From Lactobacillus sp. ESL0701 (GTDB lineage: Bacteria > Bacillota > Bacilli > Lactobacillales > Lactobacillaceae): DNA of 64,000 bases. The stretch covers positions 28,360-92,359 of the forward strand of contig NZ_JAQTIC010000007.1 in the NCBI RefSeq assembly GCF_029433445.1. The letters run 5' to 3'. The notes under the pieces are model-generated. The model searched no databases and was not told where the DNA came from. It saw only the letters and a list, made by a program, of their open reading frames with translations. Both the position numbers and the translations under genes were made by a program. Positions 53,188 through 62,148 of the stretch are shown one piece after another (position 1 is the first letter of the stretch; each line of letters begins with the position of its first letter).

Positions 53188-53563
53188 AGTTGCGATGCAG
53201 GCGGTTTATTTGGCTAACCAAGATGCCAAAATGCTGCCGGCAGATGTTGAAGCTAAAACTGTTACAGCACTTGATTTGAAGGAACTTTCTGCTTATTCGA
53301 AAACTCTAATTGAGGGGATAATTACTAAGCGTGATGAGCTGAAAGGTGAACTTGCCAGTCACTTAAAAAAGAACTGGCGGATTAACCGGGTTAACCAAAT
53401 TACCCTTGCTATTCTGGAAGTTGCCTTATACGAAATCAAGTATAGTGATGAAATTGAGCCTAAGGCAGCAGTAAATGAAGCTTTAAATTTATGTGATGAA
53501 TTTGCTGATCCTAAGACTAAACCATTTATTAATGGCGTTTTGGCAAATTTTGTTGAAAAATAA
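53165..53563 (+). CDS. nusB: transcription antitermination factor NusB
   Basis: A 132-residue helical protein that, with NusE, binds boxA and prevents premature termination in rRNA operons. The start MNQHESRRVAMQAVYLAN and the end AVNEALNLCDEFADPKTKPFINGVLAN are typical. ATG 53165 lies inside the 3' end of yqhY with AAAGAG upstream. A weak hairpin (53569-53588) follows before folD. Confidence 0.95.
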   Translation: MNQHESRRVAMQAVYLANQDAKMLPADVEAKTVTALDLKELSAYSKTLIEGIITKRDELKGELASHLKKNWRINRVNQITLAILEVALYEIKYSDEIEPKAAVNEALNLCDEFADPKTKPFINGVLANFVEK

Positions 53564-53568
53564 CTGAT

Positions 53569-53593
53569 AGTCGGCTGTGAGGCCGGCTATTTT
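53569..53593 (+). terminator. weak hairpin between nusB and folD
   Basis: AGTCGGC pairs with GCCGGCT (one G-T) followed by ATTTTGAT. It may partly terminate or be processed; the cluster is otherwise continuous. Confidence 0.4.
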
Positions 53594-53612
53594 GATAGAA
53601 AAGGAATTATTA

Positions 53613-54461
53613 ATGGGGCAAATTCTGGATGGTAAAGGATTAGCTAACTTATTAGCAGGTAAGCTGCAAGAGCAGGTTACCCAGTTAAAGGAACAGGGAA
53701 TTAAGCCTTTATTTTGCGTAATTAATATTGGTGATGATCCAAGCAGTAAGATTTATTTACGGACCAAAAAAAAGCGCGCGCAAGAAATTGGAATTGCGCA
53801 AAGAATTTACCAATTGCCAGCTAATGAAAGTCAGGCTAACTTATTAACCTTAATTGACCAGTTAAATAAGGATTCAAAAATTAATGGTATTATGATCCAA
53901 TTGCCAGTCCCTAAGCAAATTAATTTAAATGAAGCATTAGAACATATTAATCCTGAAAAAGACGTTGATTGTTTAACCCCAAGTAATGTGGGAAGGCTAT
54001 GGCGCGGTGATCATTTTGTTGAGCCGGCAACTGCTCACGGTATTTTAGCATTATTAAAGCATTATCAAATTAATTTACGGGGTAAAAATGTTGTCATTAT
54101 CGGTCGCAGCAGTATTGTTGGTAAGCCTTTAGCTGCCTTAATGCTAGAACAAGATGCAACAGTTTCCATTTTGCACTTGAAGACTAAGAACCTTTCCGAA
54201 TATACTAAGAGAGCAGATATTTTAGTATCGGCAGCTGGACAGGCAAATCTAGTGACTTCGGAGATGATTAAGCCGAATGCTGTTGTCATTGATGTTGGCA
54301 TTAACCAGGTCAATGGTCACATTGCCGGTGATGTCGATTTTGAAGCAGTCGCGCCTAAGACCAGCTATATTACACCGGTTCCCGGCGGTATTGGTCCACT
54401 AACAGTTGAATCACTGATGGAACAGGTGGTTAAGCTAACAAGGAGAAATTATGGCAGATAA
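53613..54461 (+). CDS. folD: methylenetetrahydrofolate dehydrogenase/cyclohydrolase
   Basis: FolD interconverts 5,10-methylene- and 10-formyl-tetrahydrofolate with NADP. The 282 residues carry the YLRTKKKRAQEIGI motif with the catalytic Lys, PVPKQIN, the NAD-binding GRSSIVGKPLAALML loop, and the signature PGGIGPLTVESLM. ATG 53613 with AAAAGGAATT upstream; an in-frame upstream ATG at 53577 lies in the hairpin. It overlaps xseA by 11 bases. Confidence 0.96.
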   Translation: MGQILDGKGLANLLAGKLQEQVTQLKEQGIKPLFCVINIGDDPSSKIYLRTKKKRAQEIGIAQRIYQLPANESQANLLTLIDQLNKDSKINGIMIQLPVPKQINLNEALEHINPEKDVDCLTPSNVGRLWRGDHFVEPATAHGILALLKHYQINLRGKNVVIIGRSSIVGKPLAALMLEQDATVSILHLKTKNLSEYTKRADILVSAAGQANLVTSEMIKPNAVVIDVGINQVNGHIAGDVDFEAVAPKTSYITPVPGGIGPLTVESLMEQVVKLTRRNYGR

Positions 54462-55818
54462 TCAATATCTTACTGTTACGGATTTAAATTTTTATATCAC
54501 GCAAAAGTTTAAAAATGATCCGTATTTGCATAAAGTTTTTCTGCAAGGTGAATTATCAAATTTTCGCTTTCGGCGTAATTCGCACCAGTACTTTTCATTA
54601 AAAGATGAAAAGTCGAAAATCAATGTGGTCATGTTCCGGTCGTATTTTGATAAGGTTAAATTTCGACCGGAAGAAGGCATGAAGGTCTTTGTGACTGGCT
54701 ATGTTAGTGTCTACGGACCACAAGGTTCTTATCAATTTTACGCTGAATCAATGGAACCTGCTGGCTTAGGGGCACTGTATGAACAATTACAGCAGCTGCA
54801 ATCTAAGCTTGCTCAGGAAGGCTTGTTTGCTCAAGACCATAAACGACCTTTGCCGCACTTTCCGGATCATATTGCTGTAATTACGAGTGCATCAGGTGCT
54901 GTAATCCATGATATTTTAGTAACTGCCAATCGGCGCTTTCCACACGCGGAAGTTGATTTGTTTCCGGCGCAAGTTCAAGGTGATCGCGCAGCAGCTTCTC
55001 TGGTTGCGGCAATGAAGCAGATTGAGTCATATGGTGATAAGTATGATGTGCTGATTATTGGTCGTGGTGGTGGCTCGCTTGAAGACTTATGGCCCTTCAA
55101 TGAAGAAGCGGTGGTTAGACAGGTTTATGCCATGTCAATGCCCGTGATTTCTTCGGTTGGGCATGAAACTGACACAACATTGTGTGACTTAGTGGCTGAT
55201 AGTCGGGCGGCAACCCCAACAGCTGCGGCGGAATATGCGACCCCCAATTTAGCTGATGAATTAGCCAACGTTCACCAGCTGCAAAGCAGTCTGTTATCAA
55301 GTATGCAAAACGTGATTCGAGTTCGGCGTGATGCTCTAAATCGTATTAATAATTCAGTTATCATGCGTGAACCGACTCGGCTTTATGATGAACAAGCGCA
55401 AACATTGGATATCTTGAAGCAGCGTTTAAACAGTAATATGCTGCACCAACTAGAACGGGCACGGCAGAAATACCAACTTACTACCCAAAAGTTGTCGGCA
55501 GTAACACCCACTAGTCGAATTAAGCAGCTGCAGCAGCAGGAAGATTTTTATTATCAAAAATTACAGGCTAATATGATCAGCATGTTGCGTGAAAAACGCC
55601 ACCAATTAGGACAAATTGGTCAGCAACTAAGTGATTATAGTCCCTTAAAAACATTAGATCGCGGCTTTGTGTATGCCACTAATATTCAAAAAGAGACGGT
55701 TAGCTCGGTTACACAGCTAAAGACAAATGATGAAATCAAATTACACTTTAAAGATGGTAACGCGAAGGCAATTGTAAAGTCAGTCAGGAGAACAAATAAT
55801 GGCAACCAAGAAAAATAA
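54451..55818 (+). CDS. xseA: exodeoxyribonuclease VII large subunit
   Basis: Catalytic subunit of the single-strand exonuclease VII. The 455 residues have an N-terminal OB fold (about 5-105), the catalytic domain with ITSASGAVIHDI, IGRGGGSLEDLW and SVGHETDTTLCD (about 145-255), and a long coiled-coil C-terminus that binds XseB. RBS AAGGAG within folD. It overlaps xseB by 20 bases. Confidence 0.96.
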   Translation: MADNQYLTVTDLNFYITQKFKNDPYLHKVFLQGELSNFRFRRNSHQYFSLKDEKSKINVVMFRSYFDKVKFRPEEGMKVFVTGYVSVYGPQGSYQFYAESMEPAGLGALYEQLQQLQSKLAQEGLFAQDHKRPLPHFPDHIAVITSASGAVIHDILVTANRRFPHAEVDLFPAQVQGDRAAASLVAAMKQIESYGDKYDVLIIGRGGGSLEDLWPFNEEAVVRQVYAMSMPVISSVGHETDTTLCDLVADSRAATPTAAAEYATPNLADELANVHQLQSSLLSSMQNVIRVRRDALNRINNSVIMREPTRLYDEQAQTLDILKQRLNSNMLHQLERARQKYQLTTQKLSAVTPTSRIKQLQQQEDFYYQKLQANMISMLREKRHQLGQIGQQLSDYSPLKTLDRGFVYATNIQKETVSSVTQLKTNDEIKLHFKDGNAKAIVKSVRRTNNGNQEK

Positions 55819-56041
55819 TTTTGAAGAACAGTTAACGGAATTACAAAAAATCGTGGCAAATTTAGAAAACGGCAATGTCCCACTAGAAGATGCCCTAAAG
55901 GAGTTCCAAGCAGGCGTTAAGTTGAGCCGTGATCTGAACCAAAAATTGACGGCAGCCGAAGAAACAGTTGCCAAGTTAATTGATAGTGACGGAACAGAAC
56001 ATAAGTTAGATCCGAATAACGCAGCAGCACCAGAGGAATAA
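55799..56041 (+). CDS. xseB: exodeoxyribonuclease VII small subunit
   Basis: Eighty residues, the helical hairpin of XseB (FEEQLTELQKIVANLENGNVPLEDALKEFQAGVKLS). It binds the XseA coiled coil. RBS AGGAG lies in xseA; one base separates it from the prenyl synthase gene. Confidence 0.95.
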   Translation: MATKKNNFEEQLTELQKIVANLENGNVPLEDALKEFQAGVKLSRDLNQKLTAAEETVAKLIDSDGTEHKLDPNNAAAPEE

Positions 56042-56042
56042 C

Positions 56043-56909
56043 ATGAATTTTAAAGAATTTAGAACTAAATGGACGCCAATTGTTGATGAATATTTAACTG
56101 AACATTTGGCAAGCGAAGTTGACGACCAAAAGATTAGCCAAATTATGACTTATTCAGTAATGGCTGGTGGTAAAAGATTGCGACCGCTGCTTTTTTTAGC
56201 AACGTTAGACGCTTTGAATAAGGAAATTAGTGAACAAGAAATTCGTATTGCCTGCGGGATTGAATTAATCCATACCTATTCATTAATTCATGATGATTTG
56301 CCAGCAATGGACAATGATGACTATCGCCGCGGCAAGTTGACTAGTCATAAAAAGTGGGGCGAGGCAGAAGCGATTCTAGCTGGGGATGCATTATTGCCAA
56401 TGGGAATTGAATGGATTGCATCAGGCAGCCAGTCTGCTGAACTGGTTAAAATTATTACGCAGGCAGTTGGTCCTAACGGCATGGTTGGCGGGCAATATCT
56501 CGATATTGATTCAACTAATAATGCCAGTGTAGCTGATGATTCCCAATTCATTAACCGGATGGAATGGCTGAAGACAGGCTGCCTGATTTTGGCTTGTGTT
56601 GAAATGGCTGCGACATACGCCGAAGCTGATTCTGTTAAAAAAGACCAGCTACTAACGTTTGCACATGATTTTGGTCGTTCATACCAAATTTATGATGATT
56701 TAGTTGATGTTGTAGAAACAAGCGAGGAAGCTGGCAAGGCAACACATAAGGATCAAGAAGAAGGCAAAAACAACACTTTGACCTTGCTTGGAATTAAGCA
56801 AAGCCGGCAAGAATTAATCGACTTGATTGCGCATGCACAAGCTAGCTTAACGGGTCTAAATGGTGATGTTTTAACTGGCTTTCTTGATTTATACCAAAAG
56901 GTGCTGTAG
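56043..56909 (+). CDS. polyprenyl (farnesyl/geranylgeranyl-type) diphosphate synthase
   Basis: A 288-residue trans-prenyltransferase making short-chain allylic diphosphates for undecaprenyl and menaquinone-type lipids. Both aspartate-rich motifs are present: DDLPAMD (first, near 83) and YDDLVD (second, near 219), with the GGKRLRPLL motif near 40. The order xseA-xseB-ispA is conserved; the dxs gene that follows in Bacillus is absent, as expected for mevalonate-pathway lactobacilli. Its stop abuts the tlyA start. Confidence 0.92.
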   Translation: MNFKEFRTKWTPIVDEYLTEHLASEVDDQKISQIMTYSVMAGGKRLRPLLFLATLDALNKEISEQEIRIACGIELIHTYSLIHDDLPAMDNDDYRRGKLTSHKKWGEAEAILAGDALLPMGIEWIASGSQSAELVKIITQAVGPNGMVGGQYLDIDSTNNASVADDSQFINRMEWLKTGCLILACVEMAATYAEADSVKKDQLLTFAHDFGRSYQIYDDLVDVVETSEEAGKATHKDQEEGKNNTLTLLGIKQSRQELIDLIAHAQASLTGLNGDVLTGFLDLYQKVL

Positions 56910-57719
56910 ATGACAAAAAAAAGAGCAGATATTTTATTGGCCGAGCAGGGCCTTTTTCATTCAAGAACGCAGGCGCAGCGGGCAATTATGGCGGGACTAG
57001 TGTCAGACCATAATCACCAACGAATTGATAAGAGTGGGACCAGCTTTCCCGAAGACGAACAGTTTTACATTAAGGATGATGGCAAAAAGTACGTCTCACG
57101 CGGCGGCTTTAAATTAGAAAAAGCCTTGAAGTCTTTTCAGATTGATTTAACAGATAAAATTTGTTTGGATATTGGCGCGTCAACTGGCGGCTTTACCGAT
57201 GTGGCATTGCAAAATGGTGCCAAAATGGTGTACGCACTTGATGTGGGTTATAACCAATTGGCGTGGCAGTTGCGGGACGATAATCGTGTTGTCGTTATGG
57301 AGAAGCAAAATTTCCGTTACAGTAAGCCAGAAGATTTTACCCAAGGGTTACCTGACTTCGCGATGACTGACGTTTCCTTTATTTCGCTAGATTTAATTAT
57401 GCCGCCAATGTTTGCCATTTTAAAAGATGGTTGTGATGCAGTCTGCTTAATTAAGCCTCAATTTGAAGCTGGTCCCGAAAATGTCGGTAAACATGGTATC
57501 GTGCATGACCACGCGGTTCATTGTGCTGTTATTGAGCATACGATTGAACAAGCGCTGAAAGTTGGCTTTAACGTTCTTGATGTTGATTATTCGCCAATTA
57601 AGGGCGGTAAGGGTAATATTGAATTTTTGATTCATTTGCAAAAAGAAGAACATGGCGGTCAAAGATTATGGTCAGGTACGCCAGAAGAGGTTGTAGAACG
57701 CGCGGTTCATGAGCTTTAG
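56910..57719 (+). CDS. tlyA: TlyA-family rRNA (cytidine-2'-O)-methyltransferase
   Basis: A 269-residue protein with an N-terminal S4 RNA-binding domain (about 4-60: ADILLAEQGLFHSRTQAQRAIMAG) and a FtsJ/RrmJ-type methyltransferase (LDIGASTGGFTDVALQNGA for SAM binding, VSFISLDLI, LIKPQFEAG). TlyA methylates 16S and/or 23S rRNA. It is followed by recN at nine bases; the argR/ahrC gene found between them in many Firmicutes is missing. Confidence 0.93.
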   Translation: MTKKRADILLAEQGLFHSRTQAQRAIMAGLVSDHNHQRIDKSGTSFPEDEQFYIKDDGKKYVSRGGFKLEKALKSFQIDLTDKICLDIGASTGGFTDVALQNGAKMVYALDVGYNQLAWQLRDDNRVVVMEKQNFRYSKPEDFTQGLPDFAMTDVSFISLDLIMPPMFAILKDGCDAVCLIKPQFEAGPENVGKHGIVHDHAVHCAVIEHTIEQALKVGFNVLDVDYSPIKGGKGNIEFLIHLQKEEHGGQRLWSGTPEEVVERAVHEL

Positions 57720-57728
57720 GAGTAAATA

Positions 57729-59414
57729 ATGTTAGTTGAGCTGGATATTAAGAACTTCGCCATTATTAAGGCGTTGAAGGTTCGCTTTCAAGAAAATATG
57801 ACGGTGCTGATTGGTGAAACTGGTGCCGGTAAATCAATCATTATTGATGCTGTATCGCTGCTGATGGGTGGTCGCGGTCAAAAAGAAATGGTTCGCAGCG
57901 GTGAAAATAAGGCTGTTGTGACGGGCTTATTTGAGGTTAATCAGGGCGCCAATGAGATCACTAAGTTGTGTGAAAAGTATGGTCTGCCAGATTCTGATGG
58001 TCAATTGATTATTAGCCGTGAATTGGCCGTTAAAGGTCGCAATGTCGTGCGCATTAATGGTCAGTTGACAACGATTAATGTCTTGCGTGAATTGGGGAAT
58101 TACCTAGTTGATATTCATGGTCAGAATGACCAGCAGATATTAATGGATCAGGATCGTCAAATTGACTTAGTTGATAATTACGCACCAGCAAGTTTTAAGA
58201 CGGCTTTAGCAGCTTACCAGAAAGATTTTGCTATGTGGCAAAATCTAACTTCGCGCCTCAATCACTTGCGTAAAGATGCCCAAGAATTGGCGCAGAAACA
58301 AGATATTTTAAAATTTCAAAATGATGAATTGGCTGCGGCTGATTTGACCGATCCCCATGAAGATGAACAGCTTGAAGAAGAATTTAATGAGTTAAATAAT
58401 TATCAAAAAATTGTGGATACAGCCAATTATTTAATGCAATTATATGATGACGATGAACACGGCATTGAAACGCTTATTGGTGATGCCCAAAACGCGGCTA
58501 ATGAATTAAGTGAATATGGTTCTAAATTTAAGGATATTGCCAAGACAATTGATGATGGTGTTTATGCTTTAAGTGATGCCCGTGGTGAATTGTCAAATGT
58601 CTTGGACGAAATGGACTTTGATGAAGAACGTTACCAGTATGTCTCCAACCGTTTAGATACTTTGAACTCCCTGAAGAAGAAGTATGGTCCTGATCTTGAA
58701 GATGTTTTTGCTTTTTATAATAAAGTACAAAAAGAGTTGGGGCAATATGAAACCGGCGGTCTTGACGAAGAAGAACTGCAAAAGCAGGTTGCGAAAATTG
58801 AGGACAAGCTGACTCAAGAAGCTCGCGGCTTGCATGATACCCGTGAACAGGTTGCCCGCAGTCTTGAAGAAAAAATTAAGCAGGAATTAGCTGACCTGTA
58901 TATGGCAAAGGCGCGCTTTGCCATTGACTTTTCGAGTACGACAACTTTTACCAGCAAGGGTACCGATGAAATTGTCTTCTTAATTGCGCCCAATCCGGGT
59001 GAAGATTTAATGCCGCTGGTCAAAATTGTTTCCGGTGGTGAGCAGTCACGGCTGATTTTGGCATTAAAAGCAATTTTTAGCCGAGTGGAACCAGTTGGGA
59101 CGATGATTTTTGATGAAATTGACACCGGTGTTTCTGGTCGAGTATCGGCGGCAATTGGTGCTAAAATGCACTCAATTGGCGAGAATAAGCAGGTAATTGC
59201 GATTACGCACTCGCCGCAAGTGGCGGCTGCCGGCGATCAGAAGTACTTGGTGGCTAAACAGGTCAAAGATGGTGCTACCTACACGCAAATTGGGCCTTTG
59301 ACTCAAGAAGAAACAATCACTGCAATTGCGGAAATGATGGCCGGCAGTGATGTCACAGAAGCAGCTAAGCAAAACGCTGAAGATTTGATGAAGAGTTTTA
59401 AAAAGAAACAATGA
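57729..59414 (+). CDS. recN: DNA repair protein RecN
   Basis: An SMC-like ATPase acting early at double-strand breaks. The 561 residues have Walker A GETGAGKS near 30-37, a coiled-coil middle with the Q-loop region NGQ, and the C-terminal ABC signature VSGGEQSRLILAL followed by Walker B TMIFDEIDTGVSG. RBS TAGGAG. Its stop overlaps the next gene (ATGA). Confidence 0.96.
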   Translation: MLVELDIKNFAIIKALKVRFQENMTVLIGETGAGKSIIIDAVSLLMGGRGQKEMVRSGENKAVVTGLFEVNQGANEITKLCEKYGLPDSDGQLIISRELAVKGRNVVRINGQLTTINVLRELGNYLVDIHGQNDQQILMDQDRQIDLVDNYAPASFKTALAAYQKDFAMWQNLTSRLNHLRKDAQELAQKQDILKFQNDELAAADLTDPHEDEQLEEEFNELNNYQKIVDTANYLMQLYDDDEHGIETLIGDAQNAANELSEYGSKFKDIAKTIDDGVYALSDARGELSNVLDEMDFDEERYQYVSNRLDTLNSLKKKYGPDLEDVFAFYNKVQKELGQYETGGLDEEELQKQVAKIEDKLTQEARGLHDTREQVARSLEEKIKQELADLYMAKARFAIDFSSTTTFTSKGTDEIVFLIAPNPGEDLMPLVKIVSGGEQSRLILALKAIFSRVEPVGTMIFDEIDTGVSGRVSAAIGAKMHSIGENKQVIAITHSPQVAAAGDQKYLVAKQVKDGATYTQIGPLTQEETITAIAEMMAGSDVTEAAKQNAEDLMKSFKKKQ

Positions 59415-60265
59415 TTGTTGAAAAAATAACCCTAACTGATCGTGAACTTAAAAGAGCGCATGAGTTAATTGCCGCAAGTCAGCAGTTTGACCATACGGCT
59501 AAAGAACCCTATTTGAGTAACAGGTATAATTATTTTTCACAAATGCCAGCCTTTGTGCTAGCATATTGTGACCAGAAGCTAGTTGGCTTAACCATGCTGT
59601 ATGCTGATGAAGAACCAGGCAGCGAAGTTGAATTGAGCATGATTGTTGCCCCTGCTTTGCGCAGACAGGGCATTGCTACTGAAATGTTTGAGCATGCGGT
59701 TAGAATTTTACAAAAGTATGGTTATTCTCAATATAGTTTTGTTTCTGAAAAAGTCTTTTTGCAGCAGAATCCAGATTTTTTAAAGAAGACTGCTTTGACA
59801 ATTACTGATTCTGAATATTTTATGAAGACAAGCAAGGCAATTGATGTTCTGCCCCTTCAAGGACTGACTGTGCGGCAAATGACAGAAGATGATGTTACTG
59901 AAGTTGCTAAAAGTTATAGTGCATCTTTTGAAGAGCCATTAACGACAACAATGAATTATTTAGTTCAGGGATTGCAAGACCCAACTGGCTTAAGTTTTGT
60001 GCTGCTTTATCAAGGTAAGATTGTCGGTTATTGCGGCGTCGATTGTGGTCAAAGCGATTATTTCTTTGGCTTATTCATTGCAGAAAATTTTCGCGGACGT
60101 GGCTTTGCGACCTTCTTCATTAAGCAAATGATGGCAATTTTGCAAAAGCAGGGGAGCCGGGATTTTTCTATCGAAGTTGATTGTAGTAATTCAGCAGCAA
60201 TTCATGTCTATCAGAATGCCGGATTCAAAATCACGAGTGAAGTGGATTATTTGGTGAAAAAATGA
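59411..60265 (+). CDS. GNAT acetyltransferase with two GNAT-like domains
   Basis: A 284-residue protein. Residues about 45-120 (ELSMIVAPALRRQGIATEMFEHA) and about 200-280 (GLFIAENFRGRGFATFFIKQMM, SIEVDCSNSAAIHVYQNAGF) each show an acetyl-CoA-binding GNAT motif, so the chain is a tandem. The substrate is unknown. Overlap of four bases with recN and with the ASCH gene suggests co-transcription. Confidence 0.85.
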   Translation: MIVEKITLTDRELKRAHELIAASQQFDHTAKEPYLSNRYNYFSQMPAFVLAYCDQKLVGLTMLYADEEPGSEVELSMIVAPALRRQGIATEMFEHAVRILQKYGYSQYSFVSEKVFLQQNPDFLKKTALTITDSEYFMKTSKAIDVLPLQGLTVRQMTEDDVTEVAKSYSASFEEPLTTTMNYLVQGLQDPTGLSFVLLYQGKIVGYCGVDCGQSDYFFGLFIAENFRGRGFATFFIKQMMAILQKQGSRDFSIEVDCSNSAAIHVYQNAGFKITSEVDYLVKK

Positions 60266-60705
60266 ATGAGCAAGTAGAGCAATATTGGCATGAATTTTGT
60301 GTAAAAAATAAAATTGCCCCCAGCGAATTGGATGAGGCTTTTGCCTTTGGTAATACCAAACAAATGGCTGACGAGCTGGCTGATTTAGTTAAAAGGGGAA
60401 TAAAAACGGCAACGACTAGTCTTTATGATCCAAGCGATAGTCTGGCACAAGTTGGTAAATATTGCATTATTTTGAATGGGTCTGATGAACCAGTTTGTGT
60501 TATCCAAAATAAGGTTTGTGAAATAATGCCCTTTAAGCAAGTATCGCAAGAGCATGCTTATCATGAGGGCGAAGGTGACCGCACGTATGCATCTTGGCGT
60601 AAGGCTCATGTTGATTTCTTTACTAAGGAATGTGAGCAAGAAGGACTAGCTCCCTTTAGTGAATATACATTAGTGGTTTGCGAAGTCTTCAGTAAAGTAA
60701 ATTAG
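60262..60705 (+). CDS. ASCH-domain protein
   Basis: A 147-residue ASCH (ASC-1 homology) fold protein: EAFAFGNTKQMADELADLVKRGIKTATTSLYD, then EPVCVIQNKVCEIMPFKQV and EGEGDRTYASWRKAHVDFFTKE. ASCH domains bind RNA or, in some (YqfB), hydrolyse N4-acetylcytidine; this longer form's activity is not known. Overlaps the GNAT gene by four bases. Terminator follows. Confidence 0.88.
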   Translation: MNEQVEQYWHEFCVKNKIAPSELDEAFAFGNTKQMADELADLVKRGIKTATTSLYDPSDSLAQVGKYCIILNGSDEPVCVIQNKVCEIMPFKQVSQEHAYHEGEGDRTYASWRKAHVDFFTKECEQEGLAPFSEYTLVVCEVFSKVN

Positions 60706-60716
60706 TTTAAAATACT

Positions 60717-60750
60717 AAAAAAGCATCAGGAAAAAATCCTGATGCTTTTT
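60717..60750. terminator. bidirectional terminator between ASCH and AEC genes
   Basis: AAAAAAGCATCAGG pairs with CCTGATGCTTTTT around AAAAAAT; the two genes converge. Confidence 0.93.
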
Positions 60751-60771
60751 AATGTTTATATTTATTATTAA

Positions 60772-61731
60772 TTAAATAAACTTCAAAATGGTCATTAAGA
60801 TTGGTACAACAATCACAAATAAGACACTACTTAATGCAACTGCGTTAGTTGCAAACTTAACATCACCATGAGCTTCATTAGCCAAAATTGGTAATACGGC
60901 TGGCATTGGTGTTGCTGATTGAACAACTAATGTTTGCCGCATTAAGTCTGGCATGTGATAGCCTGCACCCATACCGATTTTAATTAAAATAATTAAAACA
61001 AGTGGTGAAATAATGAAACGACCAACTAAAGCCATAACTGTGTCGCGGTCTAAACGAATATTCTTAAGACCTGCATCGTGAAGAATGATACCGATATAGA
61101 TTAATGACAATGGTGTTACCAAGTTACCTACGTAAGACAAAGTTTGTCCTGCAAAGGTAGGTACTGGAATACCTAGAATCATCCAGACAATCGCAACAAT
61201 GAATCCGATTAAAGCTGGTGGTAAAATCTTCTTCAAGCTAAGCTTAACCTTTTTACTCTTGGCAGTTGGGTCATCATTTTGAATGAAGAAAGCACCAAAA
61301 GTCCAAGTGGAAAAAGTGTTAACGATATAGTAAATCAGAAGATATGACATAGCCTTTTCACCAAACAGGGCGAGGTTAAGAGGCATACCGATAAAAACAG
61401 TATTGGCGTTAACAGAGGCAGCCATGAAGATACCACGGCGACCCGGCTTAATTTTTAAAACCTTAACAATAACAGCTGCAATAATGTAACCAATCAAAAT
61501 TCCTAAAACAGGAAAAAGTGATTCTTTTACTAACTGGAAGAGACTACCACGGTTCAAGTGTTCCATTACTGAAGTAAAAATTGAAGCTGGTAAAGCGATC
61601 TTAGTAATAATTTCAGAAATTTCTTTACTGAAACTATCACCAATCCAGTTATACTGCTTTAGAAGAAATCCGAGCGCCATAATTAGGATAATTACGACAA
61701 CACTAGATACAGATGTTAAAAAAACTTGCAT
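60772..61731 (-). CDS. AEC-family transporter (auxin efflux carrier/malate permease-like)
   Basis: A 319-residue membrane protein of ten predicted helices, of the AEC family that includes MleP/MdcF-type organic acid carriers. The family pattern is seen in IITKIALPASIFTSVM (with the helix break), MAASVNANTVFIGMPLNLALFGE and ATPMPAVLPILANEAHGD. It is divergent from the RraA-like/citrate lyase genes and so may carry citrate, malate or a product. RBS AAAGGAT precedes ATG. Substrate inference rests on context. Confidence 0.87.
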   Translation of the reverse strand: MQVFLTSVSSVVVIILIMALGFLLKQYNWIGDSFSKEISEIITKIALPASIFTSVMEHLNRGSLFQLVKESLFPVLGILIGYIIAAVIVKVLKIKPGRRGIFMAASVNANTVFIGMPLNLALFGEKAMSYLLIYYIVNTFSTWTFGAFFIQNDDPTAKSKKVKLSLKKILPPALIGFIVAIVWMILGIPVPTFAGQTLSYVGNLVTPLSLIYIGIILHDAGLKNIRLDRDTVMALVGRFIISPLVLIILIKIGMGAGYHMPDLMRQTLVVQSATPMPAVLPILANEAHGDVKFATNAVALSSVLFVIVVPILMTILKFI

Positions 61732-61868
61732 TTACAAAAAATCCTTTCTGTGCGTGACTTATTAAATAATTTATTAGCAAGCCCGATATTATAGTACTTA
61801 ATGAAAATAATGGGATGGATAAGAATAATATTATCTATCCGAATTAAAAATCATTAAATTACTTTACT

Positions 61869-61897
61869 ATAATACAATGGGTATAGACCCTTATCAA
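61869..61897 (-). promoter_or_regulatory. AEC-gene promoter with embedded pseudo-palindrome
   Basis: Minus strand TTGATA (61892-61897), 17-base spacer, TATTAT (61869-61874). The spacer contains GGGTCTATACCC (61879-61890), a 10-of-12 palindrome placed where a repressor would block RNA polymerase. Confidence 0.5.
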
Positions 61898-62083
61898 CCA
61901 AAAAATTTAATTTTTATAAAAAAGTTCAAATTATTTTAAAAATGAAAATATGTTTTAAAAAGATAAAATTATAACTGAAATTTTAAAAATAAAAATATTT
62001 CATAACTTTCAGTAAACTTATAATTAAAAAATAAACTATTATGTTTTTAATAATTTCAAAAAATAAAATAGTAATTTTAAATA

Positions 62084-62112
62084 TTGCAAAGGATATACTA
62101 TGTGAGTATAAT
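62084..62112 (+). promoter_or_regulatory. promoter of the rraA-like/citrate lyase operon
   Basis: TTGCAA (62084-62089), 17-base spacer, TATAAT (62107-62112), about 37 bases before the start codon, with GAAAGGGG as RBS between. Confidence 0.65.
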
Positions 62113-62148
62113 TATTCATAGTTTTATTTAGTGAAAGGGGTATTTATT

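Larger units (their letters stand above)
61732..62148. other. divergent regulatory gap between AEC transporter and citrate lyase genes
   Basis: About 417 AT-rich bases with no gene. Both promoters are here: a minus-strand one for the AEC gene (61869-61897) and a plus-strand one (62084-62112) for the RraA-like-cit genes. A pseudo-palindrome GGGTATAGACCC lies in the spacer of the former. Confidence 0.7.
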
